64,000 nt of DNA from contig NC_066313.1 of NCBI RefSeq assembly GCF_022539315.1, positions 38,477,059-38,541,058 on the forward strand. Reading direction: 5' to 3'. Of this stretch, positions 23,409 to 35,159 are shown piece by piece (the stretch's first letter is position 1; each line of letters opens with the position of its first letter). Source of the stretch: Serinus canaria (taxonomy: Eukaryota; Chordata; Aves; Passeriformes; Fringillidae). The position numbers and the translations under genes are program-made. The notes below the pieces were generated by a model, which worked only from the letters and a program-made list of their open reading frames with translations, made no database searches and was not told where the DNA came from.

Positions 23409-24730
23409 GAAATGCATATATTTATAGTCTCAGGTTTATACACTGTGTTTGACAAAGAACTGTTGTGTCCCTCTTTCATACATTTAACTGAGGTATTGGT
23501 TTAAAACTTTTAGAATACAAAAAAAATCCAGAGAAGTAAGTTTCTAATTATAACAAGACTATAAAGAATTCAAATCTTAGCTCAATATTTAATCTTGAAT
23601 GTCAAGAGTGAAAAAGCCATTTTAATTTATTTGAAGGAATTTAAGAACAAATTTTATTATCAAATCTTGCTTTTCACTATATATGAGCTGATCTGGTACA
23701 GAAAAAATAAGATTAAAAATGTGGTTTTTAATGTGAGAGCTCACTTGCTGTTTACAACTAAGATTAATATAGGAGAGTCAAGAGATTTCAACTGCATTCT
23801 TAGTTCCAACAGGCATCTGATTCTTTGATATTGGCTTTCTTCTCTGAAAATTTATGTAACGTGACAGGTCATATTTTTTTAGCAGAAAATTTCAACCCTG
23901 AATATTCTTGTATATAGTTACAGGAGAAGGTTGGGGTTTTTGTTTCTTTGTTTGTTTTTTAGATGAAATGCTGATTTTTCAAATAGATTTCAAAAGCTTG
24001 TTTGATACCATTAAAATTTTTGTTGGTCTACCAATAGCTTAAGGTTCACCCTTGTAAAATTGCTACATGGAAATGGCATCCAAATTAGACAAATGCATGT
24101 CATAAAATATCACTATCAGTTATGGTTAGTAAATCATACCCATGGGCAGAACAGATGAATTGACAGTTCATTAAGAAAGACAGGAGTCAGGAAGCAAGAC
24201 GTTTTAATAGCCAAAATGTCTGATGTTCTAGACAACTAGACTTAATATACCAAGGAGGAGAGAGGAAAATCAGAGTTTGCTGAAATAAATTTCTGTCCAA
24301 CCCTCTTGTAAAAGTTCCTACTCCAGAAGGTTAATTTGGTACAAAGATAGCTATCGGAAATCTTGAATTTATCAGATTTTTTTTTTTTCTGGAGGGGAAT
24401 AACTGTTTATATTTACACTGCTAGCATTTAGCAGTACTAAAGATAATAGGTGTAAGAAGTCAGAATAATAAGATAATTTTATTCTGAGATAGAATGTTGA
24501 GAATAAAACGAGGCATACTGGAGGAATGGATGAAAGGGATGAGTCCTTTCAGCCCCACAAAAACCTGACTGTTTCCATGTTTTCAGTAACTGATTATTTA
24601 AGAAGCTTGAGAAGCATTTTGGAAAAAAAAAGTTATGGGGTAGTTGTCCATCTGCCAGGCCTTTGTCCGAAAAATGAGAAACAACTTGAGATAAGGATAC
24701 AAGCATTAGGATCTGCTTGCTAAAATCGTG
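23409..24730. other. AT-rich DNA, nothing recognised
   Basis: No gene or repeat family was recognised up to the CR1 copy that follows. Confidence 0.6.
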
Positions 24731-24735
24731 AGGCA

Positions 24736-25248
24736 CAGATTTGTACTTGTACTCTTGTTCAGTTTTGGGCCCATCTCTACAACTAAGACATTGAGGGGCT
24801 GGAGCGTGTCCAGGGAAGGGCAACGGAGCTGGGGAAGGGTCTGGAGCACAAGTCCTGTGAGCAGCAGCTGAGGGAGCTGGGGGTGTTCAGCCTGGAGAAA
24901 AGGAGGCTCAGGGGGGACCTCATCACTTTCCGCAACTGCCTGAGAGGAGGGTGCAGCCAGGTTGGGGTTTTGTCCCTTCTCCCAGGTAACAAGCGACAGG
25001 ACAGGAGGAAACAGCTGTGCCCAGGAAGATTGAGATTGGATGTTAGGAAAAAGTTCTTCACTCTAAAGGTGATCAGGCACTGGAACTTCAGGCACTGAAG
25101 TCGGCATCCCTGAAACTGTTCCAAAGATGTGTGGATGTGGCACTTGGGGATGCAGTTTAACAGTGAATAGGGTGGTCCTCAATTCAGAGTTCAATGTTAT
25201 GATTTTAGAGAGCTTTTCCAACCTAAAATACTCAATGATTCTATGATT
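24736..25248 (+). mobile_element. CR1 LINE, 3'-end copy (5' truncated)
   Basis: This is the best-preserved repeat in the window. It enters at the end of ORF2 (GTTCAGTTTTGGGCCC, then GGCTGGAGCGTGTCCAGGG, GAGCTGGGGGTGTTCAGCC, TGGAGAAAAGGAGGCTCAGG). It continues through the 3' UTR (AGATTGGATGTTAGGAAAAA, GAGCTTTTCCAACCTAAAAT) and ends exactly in the CR1 terminal repeat CAATGATTCTATGATT. The retained landmark order and GC-rich 5' half point to a relatively young copy, resembling the CR1-J/B type. The open frames of up to 114 codons on either strand here are remnants or shadows of ORF2. Confidence 0.95.
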
Positions 25249-25249
25249 G

Positions 25250-25725
25250 TACTGTGCATCAGGAATGGATGTTTTCATTATTTAGACATAATGCGTGGAA
25301 TAACAGTTATTTGATCCTTGTATTAAAGACGGAGACACAGAAATCAATAAAATTACAACTTCAAGCTTGAAAAGGAAAAAAAAAATTGTAGTAATATTAC
25401 CTAATCCTTAATAAAAACCAACCAAAAACCAAAGCCAAACAAACAGGTAGTGTAGGGATAGCAATACTTAGTCATTTTCAGAAAATAAACTTCAGATCCC
25501 TTTTGAGACACTTACTATACACCAAGCAATTTTTCTTGATTTTGACAAATTACCTTCAGGTCTGTTTCTTTAATTGTTTATTTAGGAACTGGCATTCCAT
25601 GAGAGTAAGTGAGGTTGTACTTCTAAAGTAGGCATTATCTTGCAATAATCTGCTTTTTTCAGCTGAAAATTAGATTATGAAAATAGGTTTTGTCTGAAAT
25701 TTAGTTTTAAATCAACACACAAACA
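25250..25725. other. AT-rich DNA, nothing recognised
   Basis: Includes an A-rich tract and an ACCAACCAAAAACC-like low-complexity patch (about 25415-25445). No gene signal. Confidence 0.6.
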
Positions 25726-25726
25726 G

Positions 25727-25752
25727 CAGGTGACATAGTTAGATGTCACCTG
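25727..25752. repeat. Perfect inverted repeat (10-bp arms, 6-base loop)
   Basis: CAGGTGACAT (25727-25736) and its exact reverse complement ATGTCACCTG (25743-25752) flank AGTTAG. It is not AT-only, so it is less likely than most small palindromes here to be trivial. Confidence 0.9.
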
Positions 25753-25753
25753 T

Positions 25754-25823
25754 GTTAGATGTCTATGTATCTAATATAGATTAGATTCATAGATATAGAT
25801 GATATAGATAAAGGTATAGATAT
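25754..25823. repeat. Degenerate TAGA/GATA simple repeat
   Basis: Irregular runs of TAGAT, ATAGATATAGAT and GATATAGATA form a decayed tetranucleotide-like microsatellite directly after the palindrome. Confidence 0.8.
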
Positions 25824-25829
25824 TCTGTT

Positions 25830-27600
25830 TATCATTAAGCTGCCTAGTCTACTGATGTCACTTAACAGTGAAAAATGAACTGAGAACTTGTGATCTTTTT
25901 CCAGAACTTCAAGATGAATATTGCAAAGCACGTTGTTATTTGTTGTGGGCTTTTCAGTACATTTCACCAAGTCTTTCTCATTTTTGTACTGGAGACTAAA
26001 AAGCTTTAATCTAGCCTGTAAAAATTCAAATCAGGTTTGAAAGGTGAACTTGAGGGAAATTATGGTATTTAGTGCAATTTCAGATTTTTTTTTTAATAAA
26101 GAATCCCTTCCAATTTGAATAGATATTCTCTTGTTGACAAATTTGATTTACCTGAAAATAGACAATTTTGGATTCAGTGCATACCACAAGCTTCATGCTA
26201 GTTAAAATATTCATTAAAATGTACAGATTAAGGAAAAATATCACTAGATACTGCATTTATGCTATTTTAGTTACAAGATTCTTATGTTTGTATAAACTGA
26301 AGCCTCCATCTTTCATTGAAAGGAAAGGACTAGCCCATGCTGTGTGGTGTCCTTAAACTGACCACAGGGCACATCTTCACTTAAGTGGAAAATTTACCAT
26401 TTTATTAATACTTGAAGTTGTTTTCTAATTGTATCAAAAGCAAGATATCTGATTTTTAAAGAAGGTTAATGAGATGCTTTCTTTCAAGAATATATGTGAA
26501 TGACATATTAATATATTTTACTAGCCTTCTTTCAGTAAGAGAGAATCTCTCAGCAGGAGTTTTTTTTCTCTATCCAAATTTAGTAGGTGTCTATCTTACT
26601 AACATTTCCCACAGAAGAAGAAATACCCTGAAGCCTCATTTTTGTGGCTTCACTTTGATGGAGGGTCTCCCTGTTTGTCTGTCCTGACAGCCTGAGTCAA
26701 ACACATGAAACACCAAGAGTAACCTAGCAGTCATTTTCTTCAGTGCTTCAGGATTAGCATTCCTGGCGAGTGTCAGACTAGTCTGAGTAAAATTTAACAG
26801 GAAAGTAAACCCCTCTTTATTCTAACAAGATAAAAAGTGAAAACTCATTACTAATACTGAGAAGAGATGCAAGGAATTGAAATTATTCAGGAAGTGTTTG
26901 TTTCAGCATTGCTAGCAGTGTTTATTACCAACAGACTTGATAACAAGCATTGTCTCCTGGGCAGTCTCCTTCCCTCATTGCCAGTCACTGTGATTCCCAT
27001 GGACTGCCACTGCTCACTGGGGGCTTCCTAAAATTCTCAGCCTTCATGATTAATCAAATCAAATTATCATTGTGGAAGAACTTGCTAATGAAATACTGTC
27101 AGTGACAATACTGACTTTGGATATGCAAAAGTAGATTATAAACCTTCTTACAAGGCATCCACAAACACTTTTGGCAATTTGTTGATGAGTATACAGGTGC
27201 CAATTAATGCCAGTGTAAGTGGAAGAAGGTAAGATTTCCATTAGGTATGTCTACAATGCCTCTAAGAAAACAAATGTGGTTTGTTTTTTGTTTTTTTAAT
27301 AAGGAATACGGTATATTAATTAGAACTTGAAAAATATTAAGAGAATTATTCATAGCCTAGATATGTCTGGATATCAGCTGACTATAAGTATAACAAAGCA
27401 AAGCTGAATAAGCCCCCTTGCATAAAGGATAATAGATGGTCTTTTAGGACAATAGAAGATACCCTGAGACAAGGATTAGAGAATGAGAAGTGGGATAGAC
27501 TAAAGGGTCGAAGAAAAATTGTAGAACTGAAGAAGAACTGGAAGTAATAAGAAAACCTAAAGGAAAATTTGGCAGAGACTGGAAAAAGCAAAATGTTAGT
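25830..27600. other. AT-rich DNA, nothing recognised
   Basis: No repeat family or exon was recognised. Confidence 0.6.
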
Positions 27601-28400
27601 GCATGGGAGAGACTTCCCAAACTGCAGTGACAGATTTTCTCACATCATTATGGGTTAGGACACCATGTTGTTGTCCAGCATCTGCTCTCCTAAAACTCAG
27701 CTTAGTCTATTATTTCACCAGGATTTTTCACACACTTCCACACAGATGGAGATAATGTGATGAAGCTCTTGACTGGATTTGGCCCCCTGTGCAGAGAACT
27801 CCTTGGCTCTTGCTGCATCCTCCACTGTAGGGATTTATTCTTGTCTAGAGGGATTAGCTTTACCATGAAAATGTATGCTTTGTGAAGCAAAGTTCCAGAA
27901 TGGCAGTCAGGGAAGACACACAGTTTTTGAGCAGTGATGGCTGTGGTACAGATTTTGAGGCAAAAGTGCTTTATCACTTTGTGAGCTACCAAAAGTACAG
28001 TAAAGCTCTGAGGATAGAAAGAAGCATGTTACCAGCTACAGAATCCAACAGCAGGAGTAATAATCTCTTTTACACACTAGGCTCACTTTCTCTTCTACTG
28101 ATCTCTAAGTGTGGGTCATGCGACCTTCTGTGTCTACAAAGAGACATCATAATGATCCAATTCATGGAAGTCAGGCAAAAGGGAAAACTAAGATCAGTGG
28201 GTCACAGGACAGAACCTTTGAGAATGACTGAGCCTTGCCTGAGTCTGAAAGAGATAGGAAAAACAAGATTTAAAGCTAGAAATCAAAGGAAGCCAGTGCA
28301 AATTCTTTTAAAATTAAAAAAAAGATTTCTGCCTTCTTAGGAAAATTAATGAGCTAAAAATGTTATTGCCTTAAAACAGAGTTTATAAGGATGTAACCTT
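27600..28400. other. Unassigned stretch holding the window's longest open frame
   Basis: The plus strand is open from 27882 to 28340. The first ATG is at 27900 (A at -3, G at +4), giving 146 codons. The peptide is basic at its C end (KARNQRKPVQILLKLKKR) and matches no family I know. The minus strand is also open for 96 codons at 27702-27992, overlapping it. There is no pyrimidine-rich acceptor at the start, no AATAAA soon after the stop, and no repeat family is recognisable. Most likely a chance frame; an unannotated short transcript is possible but unsupported. Confidence 0.3.
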
Positions 28401-30715
28401 TTTTTATCTCCAAGACTTTTATTGTGATTTATTGTGTAGGGTAAAAGTAATATATTTCTTCACAAAACGGAAAAAAAAAAAAAAAGAAAGAGGGAGAAAA
28501 CCCCACTAAACCAAACAAAAATCTGCCACCCAATTCTGTCTATCCAAAGATATTCCAATACCCATTTATTAATTGTACAAAACTTTTGGCAGTTTGGCTA
28601 AATTTCTGTACAAAGGGATATGATTTAGTTTTTACTAAAGGTAATAAAGGTAATAAAATTCAATGAATTTGCACAAAGAGTAGTAGCCTATAAGTTTACA
28701 AAAGAGAAGTGCTAAAAAGTGCAGCACTGAATAAGTTTTCATTTTTTGGTAGTACCATGTGAAATACAGTTCTACCACATTAAATGGTTGATAGAATGCA
28801 TACAACATATCTGGTTTCTTGCAAGGAATACTAGGAAAAAGAACTTAATTTGCACCATTGCTTTTAATGAAAAGATAAATATACTAAAAAGAAATTAAAG
28901 AAATATCTGGATTGGTATTGGTAATTCATGAAAACAAGTTCATCCTTAGGAAGCTTTATTTAAGCTATATAATCTGAGAGAGGAGAGAAAAAGCAGAATG
29001 ATCTGTATTGTGAGAACAGACAAGTACAGCCTGCTGTACTTCCTACGTGGGCTTATAGGATATGAACAAAAATTTAGGTGTTTACATTCAAGAGCAGGTC
29101 AGAAATGAACCTTATAAGAAATGAAGAGGCATCACATACTGGACTTTGATGTTCTTTTAGCATTTATAATTATGTTTCTATAGAAAATTATTTAAGAAAG
29201 GATTTCCATGTCCTAAAAAATCATCAAAGACCTGGTTGCTATGTATTGCAGCAAATGTTCCAAAGCTCAAGGCCACAATCCTTTTAAAAACAGACCATAG
29301 TGACAACTTTTAAATGCATGGATGTTTTTTGTTTGTTTTTATGCTGCAGTTTTCTTCCTTCCTCCTCAGACAAATGCCATTCATGGCAACTCAGGATTGG
29401 TTATTACTCTGTTAGCATCTCCCATTCTGACATTAAATGCAGAGCTGCACTGGATAGCTTTTTTTATACCTTTTGGCAGTGAGAAGACTTAATTCCCATT
29501 GCTTCACTGCAGATAACTACAATGTTTTTGTACTAAACATCCATTGAGTTCAACCCTGAATCAATTCATAGAAAAGGAATAGACTGGAATGCAGGTTTGC
29601 CAATCATGGAAGAGATTGATTCCTCCTGTCAACTTTCTTTCTGCCCAGTCTGATAATTTTGTGTTTGAAAACTGACTTCACCATGAGGAATGGAATCATG
29701 GATGCTATTTTGTGTGTTAACACTTTAGGAACTGGAAACTGGGAAACATGGTCCTGAGTTTTTGTAACTCAGAATTAAGATAGGAAAGAACAACAAATTT
29801 TCTTCTGCTGGTATTTTAACAATAAATGTAAACTCCAGACACTTTCACATCTCAATGTTCCTAAACAGAGAGAGGCTTTACAGGGTGCCACTTTGGATTC
29901 TTTCATTGGGGAAATAGTCAGTATCCTAAATTTGCACAGGCAGACATAATCTTGAGTGTTATGATAAATACCAAAGAAAATGAGAATTCAAAGATACCTC
30001 TCTGTTTGATATAACCTTTTGGTGAGCTGTGGGTGACTGTGATTTGAACAATCCTGAGACTGTGTCTCCTGCAGGACACTAACTTTCTACGAAACCCTGA
30101 AACACAGGAGTGCCCTATCTCAATAGGATATCTGAGAAAGGCATTTTAAACAGCAGCTGCTATTTGCTGAATGATAGCTAACCAGAGAGTCAACAGAATG
30201 ATTCTGATCCTAAATATAAATTTACATATTGATAGTTATGAAAAAATGATGTGCCTTCTTCAAATTGGACTGAAATACTTCTTTGCTGGTTGGTTGCTCT
30301 TTAAATATGTTTAAGAGCAACCTCTCAGGCTTCCTTAGTACCTTCCTTAAAGAATGACTTGATTCAGGGCTTCTAAAGTATATGATGAAACCCATTTTTA
30401 CTCACATCTTTCCTAAATTAGTTGCTTAAGATAGCAATGAATATAAACATAAGAAGATAAATGGAGTGAGTGCTTTGTACCTAAATGCAGAGGCTTGCAA
30501 TTTCCAAATGTCTTTTAAAAAGCAGTGGAGTCAGATGACATTATGAAATCCTATTTCCATGATATTTATCTTGCATATTATACTCTGTCGACAGCAATAA
30601 TAAACAGTTTCTTAACTCAAGGCTCTTATTTTGAACTTTTAAATTATTTTTAATTACTGTATTCTTATTTAGTTGTCATTTACCTGTTCCATTTTTATCT
30701 GTTTCCTTTCCTTTT
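28400..30715. other. AT-rich DNA, nothing recognised
   Basis: Contains an A-rich tract at about 28470-28495 and a small AAAGGTAATAAAGGTAATAA tandem near 28638-28657. No exon or RNA gene was seen. Confidence 0.6.
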
Positions 30716-30732
30716 GCCTCATTTCTTTCCAG

Positions 30733-30922
30733 AGGTTGATACTGCCTTGGAGGAGAATGATAATCAGGCTGTATCACTTTGTTTTTCTCTGAAGTTGGGC
30801 TGCATGGAAATCATAAATGATGCAGTGGCTGCAGCAGTAACAATAATACCAACAAACTCATGGTCAGAGACTGAGTTTGGCAATATTATGGAAGTGACAG
30901 TAGGCAAACTGTCCAAAAAAAG
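30733..30922 (+). CDS. Candidate internal exon, product unknown
   Basis: A long pyrimidine-rich tract (about 30685-30730) ends in TTTCTTTCCAG at 30732, a good vertebrate splice acceptor. The following 190 bases stay open in one frame, encoding about 62 residues from VDTALEENDNQ to VGKLSKK. They run into AAAG followed by GTAAAC at 30923, a usable but suboptimal donor that lacks G at position +5. The implied phases are one shared codon at each end. The peptide is acidic and hydrophobic in the middle (INDAVAAAVTIIP), and I do not recognise it. The minus strand is also open here, which weakens the case. No neighbouring exon was found on either side. It could be a chance splice-flanked frame. Confidence 0.25.
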
Positions 30923-30929
30923 GTAAACA

Positions 30930-32900
30930 AAGAAATAAAAATTAACTATGTTCAGAATTCTTGTTTGGGAAGAAAATAAATGTGGGTGAGGAAGCCAAGT
31001 GGTAAGAGGAGAAAGAACAAGTACATGCCACGTTTGATTTTTTTTTTCCCTGAAGGAAGATAAATTTATCATGTCTCAGTTAAAAAAACTTATTCTCCCC
31101 ATGGAAACAGAGCCACACTTTCTGAAGAAAAGAGAGGCAGTTTCTAGTGATACATTTAGATATTGATACAGGAACTAGCAGTGGGCAAACTGTTCATTGA
31201 CAGATGTAGTGTAAATGAATTGGAAGACACATTTAAAAGATGAGATGTATAAAGCTTTCAACAGGTTCATTTCAAGGATAATTTTCCTTCTGTTTAAGGG
31301 CAGATGGAGAGATGTCATTATTCTGCTGATAGTTATGCAGTTCCAGTGCCTTCAGTTTGGAAATTAAGATTCTAAATGAACGTGGGACAGAAGCTGACCA
31401 TATTGTTAAGCCTGGAGAAAACTCTTGTAACATCTGATGAAGTTGTGTAGATTTTGAGCCTCTGAAGAAAGAGTAACAAAGACAGCAAAACAAACTGCTG
31501 AATGCAAATTCATCTTGACTTTTTTAATACCAAAACAGGATAGAATTTAATTAAAAATCACCTTAAATATGATTTCCAAATTGCACCATTCATTTAGGAC
31601 ATGCCCACCTGTGTGTAGGCAATATATTGGTGAAATAGCTACACATGATATAAATGTGAAAGCACTCAAGAAAATCAGATCTTATTTCTGCCTGAAAATC
31701 AAGTCCTGGTAAATTAGTGCTGGACAGGCTAAAAAGTTTGCGGGTAGTAAGCAGACCAAGCTGATAGTAGAAGTTCATACCCATAAATCTCTTTGGCTCT
31801 TGGGACTGATTTATTGTAGTGAAGTACATAGTCATCATTCTCACAGGGGTAAACTTGTGACCTCAAAGAGCATCACTTGAAGTGGGGAACAGGTCCCTTT
31901 AGTGTGACATCTAACAAGTTTATTTCCTCCTCCACATAGCCAGTGCACTGTAACACTTTTCAAGCTCCATACACGCATTGCTACTTTAAAGTACATGCCT
32001 CCTACATGTAAAGGCTATTTCAAGTATATTAACCGAGCATTTGCAAGCTAAATCTGACTGTGAAAACTAAGCTAAAACCCTGTATCAATTCTGGGAGTGA
32101 TTAGACTGAAAATATGAGTTGAGCTGAGCTGTCTCTAGATGCCTATTTGTATCATAGACCTGAGATGTGGGGGATTTCAGTGACGTCAGTTTGGGGTTTT
32201 TATTGATAGGATTAATTTTAGCCTGCAAGGCCGTGCCAGAAATTCTGGTGATTTCTCTCATTTTACTTTGGTACCTCAGGAGAAAAGCACATATTTATTT
32301 TGTTCTAGACAGTTACACTCCATGTACATTAAAGCAAGTGGATTTTTTCGTAGTGAAACTTTATATATATTTTAAAAACAAAATATGGGAGTTTCCATTG
32401 TTACTAAGGATGTCCACAACACAGAAAAAGTACCTAGAAAAGTACATCTAGAAAAGGTCAATTAATGGAACATGTATAAGTTTGTAAAAGCACTTCAGAG
32501 ATCAGTTGAGTTCAATTTTCTTTTTAAACTTTTGAGTATTCTCTTACTTCTGATACGTTTTGTCATCAAATCTGGTTTTCACCTGTGCCATGTTCAAATC
32601 AAATGTATCTTAGAGATTATCCTTAGTCAACTAGTCTAGTGCTTGGAAACATTAGCACTGTTTGTTGCTTGCAGAAAACCAACACTACCTTGATTGTTCA
32701 TTCCAGGTTAAAGACCAGTCGCTCCTGGTCTTATGCCTTGTTCTTATGCCCTCCTTAAGTTTCCACTGTTGATTACTCTTTGAGAAAAGAAAACTTTGGG
32801 GTGATATAATAGTACCTAATTTTTAGGGGTTTTATGCCATGAATTTCTGCCCTGGTTTTGTCTTCATTTTACATCCATGCTTGGATTTACTTTTTTACTT
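30930..32900. other. AT-rich DNA, nothing recognised
   Basis: No further splice-flanked frame with good signals was found near the candidate exon. Short minus frames (31272-31493, 31590-31844) resemble nothing known. Confidence 0.6.
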
Positions 32901-32910
32901 AATTTGCAGC

Positions 32911-33243
32911 CTCACCATGGGTTGTGCACCATGGGCTGCAGGGAAATCTCTGCTCTGGTGCCTGTAGCACCTCCTTCTGCACTGACCTAGGGGTTAGCAA
33001 GACTCTAGCTCTCACATATTCTCGACTCCAGTCTCCCAGATACTGTTGCACAACTTTGTGTCTCCATCCTCAAGTATGCTATTGCAGAGGCTCCAGCTTT
33101 GGGCAGTGGTGGGTCATTCTTGGATCTGTCTGGAACTTGCTCTGTTCAATGTGCAGACAACATCAGACATCTTCTCTCAGGAGCCATGCCTGCAGGTCCT
33201 GTTCTCCTAGGGAAAAAAAACCCCTTGCCATGTAAACCCTATC
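32911..33243 (-). mobile_element. Truncated endogenous retrovirus LTR, second avian family
   Basis: This is the same LTR family as 14880-15223, but it keeps the opposite part. Plus-strand blocks CTCACCATGG, ACCATGGGCTGCAGGG, AATCTCTGCTCTGGTGCCTG, AGCACCTCCTTCTGCACTGA, CTCTCACATATTCTCGACTC and the end CCTTGCCATGTAAACCCTAT correspond to the U3 half. The left part (R-U5 side on the minus strand, with its polyadenylation signal) is missing beyond about 32911. The U3 start near 33243 is degraded. Confidence 0.75.
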
Positions 33244-33483
33244 CAGCTGGCATTCTGAAATGTCGGTAGCCATCACTGCATGTTGCTGCCCAGCCCTTGT
33301 GGCTACTGTTTCAAGAACTGCAGTGCATTGCTTGAGCATTTCTTTAAGCAGCAATGCACCAGTTTCATATGAGCTCAATTCAAAAGCTTTTAGATCCAAT
33401 CCATAGCAGAAGACTTTCTCTAGTTTCACTAATGCAAAGCCACCACACCCATGGAAGCACATGAGCCACAGTGGTTCCAACAT
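33244..33483 (-). other. Sequence upstream of the truncated LTR, possible proviral interior
   Basis: A 106-codon minus-strand frame starts at 33483 and runs into the LTR, ending at 33163. About 80 codons lie outside the LTR. If the LTR at 32911-33243 is a 3' LTR, this is where the end of a provirus interior would lie. I see no polypurine tract at the boundary and no recognisable gag, pol or env motif, so it may equally be host flank. Confidence 0.25.
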
Positions 33484-33489
33484 GAACAG

Positions 33490-34725
33490 GTTGGAAATAG
33501 ATCAGAATATCCCCCTTTTGTCACAGCCTTTAGTAAATCCTTGGTAGGATAAACATGTTTCCAAAAGTTATAGATTATCAATTACTTTCAGATTATGTGC
33601 TGTAAGTATTTAATATATTTACTTTCCTTTTTTTTTCCAAAAATGAAGAAGCAAGACTTGTATATCCATGTAGAGTTAGATCTGAGTTTGGAACACTTCA
33701 TGTAGTACACTTGAGGAATTGAAAAAAACTAATTTACTGTTAAAAAAAAACCAAAAACAACTAAGTCCTTGGTAAGTAAAATATAAACAGGAATAGGAAG
33801 TACTGTACTGCAGATCTAATTTGTTTTATTGATTCTGTTTTGGTATTGATTTTGTCTTATGTTTCTTTCTCTTCCAAAACTCTGTCTCTGCAAATAAACT
33901 TCTTTGTAGAGCACATTTATATTGATAGCATAATGTGGCATGCAGGATAAAATATAGGTTTGTGAGGCAAGCGGCAAGCTTTAACATCTGGAGACACTTA
34001 TGTGACACTTCCTGTCTGAGAAGGGATTTTAGGATCAGTTCATGTTATATAGCATGCTTGTCAGATACCCTAGATTACAGTTTTCCTGTTTACATTTTGG
34101 TATTTAGTGACTCAAAAAACTAAGATTACAATTTTCAATACTATTTTTCCTTGTTGAGATGTTTTTCATAAACATATTGCACAGTGTTATACATCTCTCC
34201 AACATCTGTAGTGAGAAAACAATTTTAAAAATTAAAACTTTAAAACTAGATCAATACAATAAAATATATATAAAACCAATAGAATAACCTGCAGAGCCTT
34301 GAGCTCATTCATAGATTTTCAACATAGTAATTTAAGCTCCACAAAGCTATCAACACTGTTTTTACAAGGCTAGCTATGCTACCAGTAAAACAGAAATACC
34401 TACTCACATATCAGATATGTAGTTGACTCCTGTAATCACACTTGTAATATATCTATGAGTACATTTAGATAAACACAAACTCATGAATTGACCATAGCCT
34501 AGAAGCCATAACTTCCCTCTGGTTTTCTGCTTGGTATAGAATACATTCCTGTCTATCATCACCTGTCTGTGTAGTCATATTTCATGTAGAAGAAGTGACA
34601 CTGTATTTTTAGACAGGTCCCTATTCAAGACACATTTCTTTAGTTTATTTCTTTAGCTACCATATATCTGAAGGAAATTATTGGGCAATGGATACTTTTA
34701 GTTTAGCACAATAATATTGTCTTAG
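33490..34725. other. AT-rich DNA, nothing recognised
   Basis: No repeat family or exon was recognised. Confidence 0.6.
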
Positions 34726-34727
34726 GC

Positions 34728-34762
34728 ATAATAATAATAACAATAATAACAATAACAACAAC

Positions 34763-34840
<78 letters not shown>
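34728..34840. repeat. Long (TAA)n microsatellite
   Basis: TAA/CAA-interrupted repeats for the first part (34728-34762) are followed by a pure (TAA)n run of roughly 25 units to 34839. The pure tail is long enough to be highly length-polymorphic. Confidence 0.97.
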
Positions 34841-34841
<1 letters not shown>

Positions 34842-35159
34842 TTTTAACCACATTGAGAAAAAAATTATTTCAATACAAATCATGTCTTTATTAACAAGCG
34901 CATTACTATTTTCATTTAATTTAATAATATTTGTATTTGTTTTTGTTTAAAAGGAAGGTGATGTTTTTTTCCCCTTTCTTTTAGTGATTCAAAATCTGAG
35001 GGATGCCTTAGAATTAGGTTTTAAAGAAAAACTTGTCCTATTCAAAGATGACAATTTACCAAACATTAGGTTCAAAGTGCTTTTTATCTTGCAATAAAAG
35101 GAAGACATATCTTGAACTTTTAGTTATACCTGTATTTTAAAACATTTATTACAAGATTC

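Noticed and set aside
23164..23479. Minus-strand frames rich in Cys-Val repeats
   Set aside because: They translate the CA microsatellite; low complexity only.
24479..25278. Several open frames of 65-114 codons on both strands
   Set aside because: They lie in or overlap the CR1 copy at 24736-25248 and are element remnants or shadows, not host genes.
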